From positions 8,370,001-8,434,000 of the forward strand of contig JANTQA010000032.1 in the NCBI GenBank assembly GCA_027625915.1: 64,000 bases of DNA, written 5' to 3'. Position numbers and translations under genes: made by a program. Shown one piece after another: positions 23,796-34,500 of this stretch (positions are counted from its first letter, which is position 1; every line of letters begins with the position of its first letter). The notes under the pieces were generated by a model, which did not search any database, was not told the origin of the DNA, and saw nothing but the letters and a program-made list of their open reading frames with translations. Source of the DNA: Anaeramoeba flamelloides (lineage: Eukaryota; Metamonada; Anaeramoebidae).

Positions 23796-26426
23796 TCGAC
23801 AATTCGAATAATAATGATATTTATAATTTGATCTAATTTTAATCCCAAAAACCATTTTGAATTTTCCTTTTTTTTATTAAAAATTCTTTGTTATCTTTTT
23901 TTTTTTTTTTCTTCTTTTTTTCTTTGATTATTTATCAGTATTTTTACTTATCTCTTCCTAATATTCCAGGACCAATTTGAATATTTATTATTTTCATCAT
24001 TCTTTATTTCTCAACATTTTTGAGTGTAAATTTAATGAAGATTCTTTCAAACTAATATTTTTCAAATAAAAACATTGATAATTTCTTTTTTCATTTTCTT
24101 TTTTGAATTTGACTTTTTTTTTTTTCCAAATTATTTTTACATATTTCGCTAGTTTGCATTAATCTATATTTTTAAGCCAATACTCATTTTTTATGAATAA
24201 AACCATTTTGTTTTCAAAATCTCATCCGGTTTCTATAGCTCAATTTATTTAGCTTGGAAGACTTGTGTTTTTTTAATTAATTCCTAAAAAAAGAGCGGTA
24301 AGGAATTGAAAGGAAAAAAGTTGGGCTAAAATATTTAAAAATATATAGTAATGATTAAACTATTAATTTTATCACATAAATATTATTATCATTTTTCTCT
24401 TAGTTTATTTTTTTTTGAAATTTCATCTAAAAAAAAACGAAGTTTATCAGTAATATTTTATTTATTTAATTTATTTATTATAAAATGAATAGTATTTTTC
24501 ATGGTTTTTTTTTAATAAATAGTGTATTGTATTTTGAATTACTATTTTTGTAATAAAAATTATAATTTGAAAAAATTGAAAATATATAAAAATCTTTAAA
24601 AAAAAAGTAAAAATGAGAATTAATATAAAAAAAAACTTGACTGCTTTATATTTGAACTGTTTTGACTTTTTATTATTATCAACATCTGGATTAAAGATAA
24701 ATAAGAAAAAAAAATATTAGTAAATCAATATAATTATCATTCTTTTATTTAAAATTAATGAAATTTGAGTCAATCGGGGGCGAAAAAAATATAAAAATCC
24801 CAAATTCAATGAAAAAATGACTTTTTATATAAAAATTATTATTTTGATTATAAGTTTTTTTCCAATAATATTAGAGATAAATTTTCGAGGGAAAGAAACA
24901 CAAATAAAAACTATAAATGGGTATAGGTATATTGTGTTTACCCCGTTGTAACATAATCCCCAGACTTAAAGATCACAAATTCATATAATTTTGAATTGCC
25001 TTATAATAATATAATGTAATCTCAAAATGATTTTTAAACTATTTTTATAGCTATTTTAATTCTCATTATTATTTATTTTTTATCTTCATTTTTTATTTTA
25101 ATTCTTTTTTTTTTGATTCCAATTTATTTTTATTTATTTTTTTCATATAATCCATAGATTTTAAACACGATTTTAGAAAATTAAATTTAGTCAAAAAAAC
25201 ACACACGGTAGGTTTTATCCACTCATTGAATTAAGAGTTTTAATTTTAACCGCTCCGAAATTCACTCTTGATATGATAGTGTTTTTTAAATAAATTTATA
25301 TTTTTCAATAAATCATCTATTTTTTATATTTTATTATCTTTTGGTCAATTTTCTCTCCTTTTATATTTTCATTGTTTATTTTTCTGCTTGTTTTAACAAA
25401 AATTTGTATTATTACTCTTATATTTGGAAATATTTATAACTTTTAAATAAAAAAAATTTAACGAGATCTTTTTTAGGTTACTTATAATTATCAGAAATCG
25501 TAATTATTTGATAAAACTACCAGTATTTTGTAGAAAATTAAGAAATTCAATAATAATACAAAAACAACACAAATTGTACTATCTAATAAATTACAATAAT
25601 TGAATAAAAATATATATAAGTGTATAATTACCGTTATCAATATTACATTGTGATATAATATTTGATATCTTTAGGTCTAATAAAGTAATATTTATTACTT
25701 TTTTTGTTTTTTCCAAAAAAAACCTTAAAAAATATTTATTTTTTAAAAAATAACAAGAAAAATATTTGATTCAATCAATGATAAGATCAAAGAGTTTTAT
25801 TGTGTTTTCTTATGATTTGGTTGACATACCGATCGATCCTTTTTGATCAACAAAAATAAGAACAAAAAAGAGAAATAAATGTTTTTCTCAGTCAATCGTT
25901 TTGTTGGTAATTGCTTTCGATAAATATTCTTCTATAATACAACACATCCTCTACGAGTTATTTCAAGAATGTTTTCTGGTTTAAACATTTTATTTAAATA
26001 ATGGAAGCTAAAAGGAGTCGGATAACCATTTAAAAGTATTCTCAACAACTTACCCACAATATCACCAATTAATAAAATTGTTTGTAAAAGTTTTTTTCTG
26101 TTCTTATTCTTATTCTTCTCTAATTAAGTTATCTTTGTGGTGGATAGAAAACATAGCAAGGGTTTAAATGGTTTTTTTAATTGATCACTAATAAGAAGGA
26201 TAATTTACTCTTTATTTTTTTTGTTTAGGTAACTTTGAAGACAATATCCTGATTTAAAAAACATATCTATTATATATTCATATTCATTTTCTCAAATTAA
26301 TGATTATTTGTTCGATCTTAAAATTACTTGTGATTAAATACTGAAAAAAAAAACAAAAAAGATAAGGAAATAAAATTTTATTTTTCATTCAAAATATCAT
26401 TCTATTTTTGAAAATTGTTGTAATTT

Positions 26427-26540
26427 ACAAATCTTTCAAACCCTTGAAGATATATCACAACCGTTCAAACACTTTATAACATTTTTGAAGGGTAAATGTG
26501 TTGTAAAAGTCTCCGTTTGTTGTAAATTTTATTTTTTTTT
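26427..26540 (+). repeat. Dispersed repeat family R1, copy 1
   Basis: Contains the ordered motifs AAATCTTTCAAACCCTTGAA, TCACAACCGTTCAAACACTT, TAACATTTTTGAAGGG and TTGTAAAAGTC. The same order is found reversed at 37660-37790 and in weaker form at 40040-40105 and 41340-41430. No terminal inverted repeat was found, so its class is unknown. Confidence 0.55.
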
Positions 26541-26659
26541 TTGTAATACCATTTCAAAAAAATAATTTCTGATTTGCGTGATTAAAAAGATTTATTTGAT
26601 TTTAGGAATAATCACTGTTTTATGTTTTTTTTCTAGGTTAAGTAGGACTTTTTGCTATT

Positions 26660-26815
26660 TTTTTGATATAATCACAAATTTATCTCTAGTTACCCCCGAT
26701 TTGTCTAAATTTCATCAAGTTTAAAATAAAAGATTTAAAATTATATTGATATGCTAATATATATATATTTTCTTATATGTTTTTAATCCATATTTGAATT
26801 ATAATAAGTAGCCAA
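26660..26815. repeat. Dispersed repeat R2, copy 1
   Basis: Shares a long collinear stretch with 63170-63308: CTAAATTTCATCAAGTT, AAAGATTTAAAAT, ATATTGAT and GATTATAATAA in the same order and spacing, same strand. Function and class unknown. Confidence 0.5.
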
Positions 26816-26933
26816 AATAAACACCATTTCAAAAATTGTTACTAACCTGAAATAATAAATTGAAAAAAAAATTTATCCTTTAGTATTGAAGAACAATTAT
26901 TAACTAAATCTGATTTACAATTCACTTTTAAGT

Positions 26934-26939
<6 letters not shown>

Positions 26940-26980
<41 letters not shown>
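26940..26980. repeat. (TA)n microsatellite at a transposon end
   Basis: About 20 TA units immediately before the left terminal repeat of the element at 26981. TA targets could have attracted insertion, or slippage could have expanded a TA duplication. Confidence 0.8.
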
Positions 26981-26984
<4 letters not shown>

Positions 26985-27904
26985 CTTAATTTCAAAAATA
27001 GGGGCAAATTTTTGATTGAAAAAAAATTGTAGTTTCTCATTTAGTGAATACCAAAACTCAACCCAGAAAAACCAGAACTTAAAACTTAAAAATAACTGTC
27101 TAAAACACCCTTTTCTGTTTTAATTATTATTTCTAATAAAAGAATAGAGAAAAGAAACCCATAAAGAAAAAAAATAAATTTGACCCTATTTTTGAAATGA
27201 TTTTTCATCTTAAAATTATCCATTTAAGATTCACCATTGCTTCCAAGAACCTTTTGAAACAACTTTCCATCAGAGTTATCAGATTTTTACTATTTACCCA
27301 TTTGGTATCAACCCAAACTTTCCTTGATACCTTTTTCAAGATAAAAAGAATCTCAACAAAAGAAAGAAAAAGAAAAAGAAAAGAAAACGAAAACAAAACC
27401 AATTTTTTGAATGTACAACAAAGAACTCAAAGATAAAATGAATACGATCACATTCATTACATTGTCTCCAAATGAAAGAGAAAAGAAGATCTTATTTGAT
27501 CTCGCTATTTCTTCACTTTTCAAGGAACCATTGTAACCCATTAAAGCAAATTTGGTTGATACTTGTTTTCGAAGCAAACACTTCTTGGGTGTTTTACTTT
27601 CTTTGAATTTTACAATCCCTTTCTTCAATGTTAATTAATCTCATCTCTTGAATATTAACGGTTTTCAAAAATGTTCTTGTTCATTCAACATAAAAATAAA
27701 AATATGGAATCATTTTGAAAGAAAAATTGCGAAAAAATGAATTCAACTTTGGGAAATTTTCATTAAAAGAAGATTATTTCTTGATATTAAATATTCAATA
27801 ATGACTTTTAAAGATATTGAGTTCAGAATATTTGGTTAACGCAACACATATACCAATAATTTAGAAAATACTAATGATGACCCTATTTTTGAAATTTAGC
27901 TTAT
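26981..27904. mobile_element. TIR element family 2, long copy
   Basis: 924 bp between inverted ends TAAGCTTAATTTCAAAAATA (left, followed by GGGGC) and TAAGCTAAATTTCAAAAATA (right, reversed, followed by GGGTC), both embedded in TA repeats. A further reversed end-like segment, TCATTTCAAAAATAGGGTCA, lies inside at about 27180-27199, so a ~220-bp short form may be nested in the longer one. The short copy at 49753-49976 has the matching length. An open frame on the minus strand (about 27353-27628) is not recognisable as a transposase. Confidence 0.65.
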
Positions 27905-28189
27905 ATATATATATTAATCTGATATTTTAAAAATTAAAAAAAAATAAAACCAAAAACTAAAAAAAAAATGAGTCACAATTTTTGAAATGAACATTATGGA
28001 TTTTTTATTACTGAGCTTTCACTGAAAAAAAGTGAACATCAAGATTTTTTGGCTAATACTGATAAATTCAAACACATATAATAAACTTTTTATTCAATTT
28101 TTATTTTTATAACTTGACCAACTCAACTTTTTAAACAGTTCTTATGAAGGAATATTTCAAAGATAAACTAATTTTACATAGTTACTTAA

Positions 28190-29560
28190 GGGAGTAGCCA
28201 CGGTAAAGAAAAATCTTTCACTTTTTTGCAATTTTGATTGGGATCAGTAAAAAACATTTTTTACTTTGGGTGTACCTCATTGATTTTTATTATTTAAAGT
28301 ACTTCATTCATAAGATTTTTTAAATTTTTTTTTCAAATTCTCAAAGAAATTGCCACAATAGAATGTTGAGTTGAATTGCTTAAAATAGTGTTTTGAATGT
28401 TGAATAACTTATCTTTTATCCTTATCTCAACATTCTATTGTGGCATTTAATTTCAACATTTTTTCAATTTTCATCATTTTTGAGATTTTTTTAATCCTGG
28501 CAACATAAAGCAATTAGAAATATTTTTTTATTAGTGGCATTTGGGATTAATGTATTTTGTTTAAAAAGAACAACAACATTACAATTGAGAGAATCATAAA
28601 AGGAAACATAAATGGAACCTAAATAGCTGGAAGGATTCCAAAATTAGAATAATTAAGTCAAATTATAACTTGTTAGGATTTTAAATAGTTGGGTTTAGTG
28701 GAATTGGAGAAGTGAATATGATTATATGTTATCAAAGTTTAAACCACAAAATAGTCATAAGTTTTATTCAAAGAATCTGAAATTATCTTCTCCCAAAAAA
28801 AAAACTAAACCCCATTCCAAAAATTTGGACACATCTAAAATCAAAAATAGGGAAACAAAAACTCAATTTATGATATTTTTCCAAACCTAATATAAAACCA
28901 CATTTAAGTTATATAGTATTAATGGTTTTTTAAGTAATCATTTACATCCAAATATAAGAAAACAATATAAAATAAAAAATCAAAAAAAGTGTGTCCAAAA
29001 TAAGGAAACGAGCTGAAATGAAAGAGTTTGAACAAAAAATATATTATTTGATTTGTTGAAATTACACCAACAATGGTTGATCGATCAAATGATAAGATAC
29101 CATGCACCGGTTGTATGTGGGTTTTTCAATTTAAGAAACTCAACTGTAACCTTCTATCAACCATCTATAAAAAATTTTCAGATCTAACGAAACAGATTAA
29201 GTAACTTCAGAAATAGAAAATGAAAACAAAAACAAAAAAGACAAAAAAATGATATGGTTTGTTGAATTAAAATTAATTTCCAATTGGACGTAAATCATGT
29301 TATTGTTATATTTCCAATTGTTTAAACTGTGCCCAAATTAATGGAATTAAGTTTATTTTAATAAAAAAATAAAAAAAAAAAAAAACTATTTTATCTCTAT
29401 AATCTCTTTTTTTTAATTGTTGAACATTACTAAAAAAAAAATATCAAATAATTTTTTTAAAAAAATTTTTAGAGAATCTACGATCACACGCCACTAAAAT
29501 AAAATGTTCTTATCTCATCTCTCTCAAATTTTTATCATGCCTTATGGTGTAGCTACTCCC
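28190..29560. mobile_element. Non-autonomous DNA element with TTAA ends (copy 2)
   Basis: TTAA flanks both ends (28186-28189 and 29561-29564). Inner ends GGGAGTAGCCAC and, reversed, GGGAGTAGCTAC are inverted repeats, in the style of piggyBac-type elements. A perfect 19-bp inverted repeat at 28352-28370 and 28426-28444 (GCCACAATAGAATGTTGAG) forms a subterminal hairpin with a 55-nt loop. A 62-codon minus-strand frame at 28919-29107 has no recognised domain. No DDE transposase is seen in 1371 bp. Confidence 0.65.
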
Positions 29561-30164
29561 TTAAGATTTCAAGCAATAAACCGCATTATCCAAATCTAAG
29601 GGAAAAAATATGTAAAATGGAAAGCGAAGTAAAAATTTTCTGACAGTTATTTGAATTTATCAGTAATTAAATTCATTTTAAAAGACAGTACATCGTCTCG
29701 TTTTTTCATAGTGATTAGTTGTCTTTTGGAAGATCTTTTTTTTTTCCACATGATCTTTTTTTTCAAAAAAAAAAAAAAAAATTTCAAAAAAAAAGAAAAA
29801 CAAAAACAAAAGAAAAAAAAAAATTAGAAAAAGCAAAACTAAAATTTGTAAAATTAGAAAAAGTAATTCTGATCCAAAAATTTGAAAATATTTTTTTGAG
29901 AAGAATACTTAATAAACCCTCAAAAAAACTTCCATTAACATTATAAAGCGAGTCAAAATTTTTGTAAAATAGTTTAGTTCAAAGATAAAATAGTTATGTT
30001 ATTATATTTTTTTATTGAAATTCGAAGGAAAAATAATAATTATTCATTTTTACATTTTTTTTAAGATTTTTATTTTGTAAATTTTTTAAATTATAAATAT
30101 AATATTAATAATAGTAATTCAAAACACAACACATCTATTTATTAATAATAATTAAGAAACAACA

Positions 30165-30665
30165 TTGTTAATTTTATGATAAAAAAAAAATCTTGATGAG
30201 AAATTTTACTTTTTTTTTAATAAAAAAATTCAATAAATATCCAATCAAGAGAAAAATTAAATTCATTTCTTTAGGCCAAAATTAAAAGTTTAATATTAAT
30301 AATTTTCTGAAACTTTTTTTAAAACAATCGAAAATACTTGAAAAAACAAAACAAAAAAAAATTGTAAAATAATTTCATTTATTATAGTAGAATTAAACCA
30401 ATAAAAACATTTTTAATTGATAAAATAATTAACCCTAAATTTAAAAAAAAACAAATAAACACTTTTAAATATTATTCAAAGAGAATAAAATAATCTTTCA
30501 AAACCATTTTATTTTTGAATTTTGTTATATGTAATAATTTTTATAATATATTTGTAAAAGTTGAATTTTCCAATCTAAATTAATCGAGATATAGGAAAAT
30601 AATTTTTGATTTATGGTCTTTAATTCAACAATAGTGTTTATTTTATGTCTAGATTTTTATAAGTC
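30165..30665 (+). repeat. Dispersed ~490-bp repeat R3, copy 1
   Basis: Collinear with 63505-64000 on the same strand. Shared blocks include TTGTTAATTTTATGAT, TTTCTTTAGG, AAAATTAAAAGTTTAATAT, TTAAATATTATTCAAAGAGA, ATAAAATAATCTT and TCTAAATTAAT. The matching blocks keep their order and spacing with scattered indels. No coding sequence and no terminal inverted repeats were found; it could be a fragment of a larger interspersed element. Confidence 0.65.
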
Positions 30666-31598
30666 AAAAATTAAAAAATTGTAAAAAATAAAAAAAAAAA
30701 TCAATTATTAATCTAGCTTTAACTATTCACCAAATCATGTAAATTTGAAAAAAATTCTTGTTGAAAAAATTTCCAAATATCAAAATTAAAAAAAAAATTA
30801 TTTTTTTTACAATTTAATTTAATTTCTTTTTTTATTTTTAAATTCTTCAGAATCAAATATAGATTTTGATATTGAATGGTAATCAGTAGATAAAACAAAT
30901 TTTGTATGTGATGTCAAAATAAATTTTATAATGAATGAATTATTAAAGTATTTTAGGCAATTTTGTGCAAAGTGCCCCAAAAAAATTTCCATTAAAGTAT
31001 GATGTGTTTTAATCTTTAAAAATAAAAAGTTTTTGATGTGTAGATAAAATGTTCTTAAAAAAAAAAAAAACTTTTTTTTGGTAAAGTGTCGTTCAAAAAT
31101 AATAAAATCATAAGAATCAAGAAAAATTTTTCAAATATTGAAATTTTTTTTCAAGTTATTTTTTTAATTTAAGTAACTCTACAATTATTAATTATAAAAT
31201 TTTCTTTCGTAGATAATTGTTTATAAAATCTATATCTTAGAATCCTTTTTTAACAATTCAAATTAAAAACTTTATTTGAAAGGAAATTAGGCTATTTGGT
31301 GTTCTAAGGGATATACATGATGTCATCAAAGCGTCTCTAATATTTGTAACGAAAAAGAATAAAAAAATAAATAATTTTATTTAAAATAGAATGTGTATAA
31401 TATGTATATATATATATATATGTATTTAAATGTATGTATACGTATCTGTATCAATGTATATATATATATATAATTTATATAATATAGGAATAATAATAAA
31501 AATTATAAAAAAAATAAACCAAAGAATTAAAAATAAAAAAAACAAAAATAATAAAAAAAAAAACTGTATTTAATTTTCCAAATTAAATCATAATAAAA

Positions 31599-34500
31599 TT
31601 AATTTTTTTTTTTTTTTTTTTTCTTCATAAAAGCTTCATTTTCAGGAACAAGCCAAATTTCTTGAGCGTCATTCCCGTTCACATTTTCCTTTAGCTTGAC
31701 TAAAACGTCTGGCTTTAATTTGGAGCAAACAAAATCGACGAGTTGAACGACAGGCTTTTTCTGGCTTCTTCTCAAGGCTTTGGGATCCTTATTTCTGATC
31801 ATTTTGTTGATGAAGCGGTCGAGCGCGCCCCAGTTGAGATCGGTCATGGAGAACATGAACTCCAGGATGGTCGCCATTTGCTTTGGCCATGCAGGCCATT
31901 CTTCGTCTAAAAGCTCGAATTGGGTGGGGTTGAAGAAATCAAAAAAGCCTGATTCCATTTTGTCAATGGTTAGGATTTGCTGGGAAAGCAATTCGGCGAA
32001 TAGCTTTGTGTACCCGCCAATGAATTTGCCCGCGGTGTTGATGAATTCGTCCCAAATGATTGTGAACAATTTCTTTGAATGGGCCTTGAAGTTGACGCTA
32101 TTCAAGAAGGCACTGATTTTTTCTGTTTTCAAATATTGCTGGAAATGGTATTTCGGGCTCTTCACCTGAACACTCGCGAATTTCGTTTTGCTGCTGCTGC
32201 CGCTGCTGCCGCCGCCGCCGCCGCCCGTGGACGATTGCGAGTATGATGGTTTATATGATGATCTGTGTTTTTTACCATACATGATTTCGTATTGCTCCTT
32301 TTGGTGCGATCGGTGTATATCTCTGATCTTTTGTGGGCCTTCCTTTTTTTTTTTTTCGGCCCACTTGCTTTTGTGGAGCGCGACCAAGTCAATTAATTTG
32401 TATTTCACCTTCGAATCCAAATTTTGAGTCGATTTGCTTTTCAAGTCCTTCATCAGTTCCTCGAAGGCTTTCAAGTAGAGGGGATATTTTTCCTTTTTAT
32501 TTTCCCTTAATTCGGATTCATATTTTTTGCCAATTCTTGTCACCAAAACCGTGATCATTTCCAAGCTTTCGAACGAATTTTTTTTTTTGACCATTTCCTT
32601 TAGCTTTTTTAGGCATATGTCCATAATCTTTTCTGACAAGATATCGATCAAATACAATTCCCCAATAAATTGCATGATTCCAAACATCGAATCTCGTATT
32701 TTGATCACCTCCTCAATGACCTCTTCATCATTGGATTTGGACTTTTTTAAAAACTCTGGGCTCTCGATTATTTTTAATGTTGAATTAAATTTCTTTTTAC
32801 ACCCGTCAATTAAATTACGGCGAAGCAGTTTCCGTGTAACGACTTCGTTTTCTTGGATTTTTTTTTGAATGTCACTGATAAAACCGGCATACATTTCCGA
32901 AAAATATCTTTGTTGAACGGCTCTTTCAATCAGCATTTCAATAACAATTTCAAATAATTTTTCATCATCAATGGTGATGGACAAGAACTTTTTTTTGATA
33001 ATATGTGAATTTTCAATCGTTAGTTTATTTAATAGCGATCTAAACTCTCCTTTTTTTTTTTCAACCATTAAATTTCTCTTCGTTTCTTCATCAATTTCTG
33101 TTTGTGTTTTTTCTTTTTGCGATGATGGGATAAATCTATTTTCGGACTTTTCTAATGGCTTGGGCTTTGGCTTTTGCTTGCGTTTGAAATATTTTTTTCC
33201 TTTATTTTTATAAAACTTCCTGCCTCCCTTGTTTTGATTTCGAAATGAATTTGGTGGCGCAACCAGTTCCACCAATCCTGGACTAAACATTCCTGATGGT
33301 GTATCCAAAATTAAAGACTACAATGTGTTTTTTTTTTTTTTGAGGTTTTAATAAATTGAAATTTTTTAAATTTTATTTAGTGGTTTTATCAATTTAAGAT
33401 TAAATTTAAACAAAAAAAAATAAAAAATAATAAAAATAATAATGAATTAATTGGGTTTTATAATAATATGTATTTATTATTACCAACAAAAAATTTAAAT
33501 TCTTTTTAAAAAAAAGTTATTAATAATGGGAATGAAAATATGTCGATTGAAGTTTGTTGACTATTTTCTAGATATTTTTGAAATCCCTTTTATGTTAATC
33601 CCTTTTGGAAAATGACTCTGTAATGATAATTTTAAAAAGCATTGATTTATTTAATGGTTTAATAAATGAGATATAAAAAAGTAATAATTTTATTATAAAA
33701 ATAATCGACCAACAAAAAAAAGATGGATTTTTTCTAAATAGAATAATATATTCAAATTTTCTTTTTTTTTTGTGTGTGTGTAAAAGTTCCTTTATTATAA
33801 AATATAATTTTTTTTAAGATTTTGAATTTTTTGTGAATTCATTTATTAAACGATTAAATTCATTTATTAAACGATTAAATTCATTTATTAAACTATTAAA
33901 TTCATTTTCAAAAAGTGAAAAATCAAAAATTTTAATAATTTTGCATCTAAACGATCGATTAAAGTGGTTAAGTCATTTTATGAATACATTGTTATAACTT
34001 TTGAATTTAAATTTTTTTGAAAAATTCTTATTTTTAAAACCAAAACACAAAAGAAAAAAAAAAAAAAAAAAAAAAAAAAGAAATATTACTTTAAATTGTT
34101 TTAAAAAATCTGAATTATAACTTTTGGAACCTTTTCCTTGTTGAGGACTCCATATTCCAACTGAATATTTTATTTTTACTGATTCAGTATTACTTCGTTT
34201 CAGGAGAGGTGATTTAATTCCTGGTGGTTTATCACCTTTTTTTCTTATTCCATTTAAACTTTGAGTTTCTCTTATTTTAATACCTGTTAATTTATTTTCT
34301 TCTTTTACTTCTTCTTTTTTATCTTCTGTTTCTTTTTCATCTTCTTTTATTTCTTCTTTTCCTACTTCTTTTTCTTTTTCATTTTCTTTTTCTTTTTTAT
34401 CTTCTTTTACTTTTCCAACTTCTTTTTCTTTTCCAACTTCTTTTACTTCTTCTTTTACTTCTTCTTTTTCTTTTACAATTTCTTTTTCTTTAACATCTTT

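Larger units (their letters stand above)
23796..31598. other. Long gene-free region with mobile elements
   Basis: 7.8 kb without a recognisable gene. It holds a four-copy dispersed repeat member (26427-26540), a second dispersed repeat (26660-26815), TIR elements at 26981-27904 and 28190-29560, and a ~490-bp dispersed repeat (30165-30665). Remaining sequence is AT-rich with homopolymer runs and (AT)n tracts. Confidence 0.55.

Noticed and set aside
24225-24310. tRNA-like stretch GGTTTCTATAGCTCAATT
   Set aside because: The D-arm wording is suggestive, but no anticodon stem pairs properly and no T-arm (GTTCRANNC) follows at the right distance.
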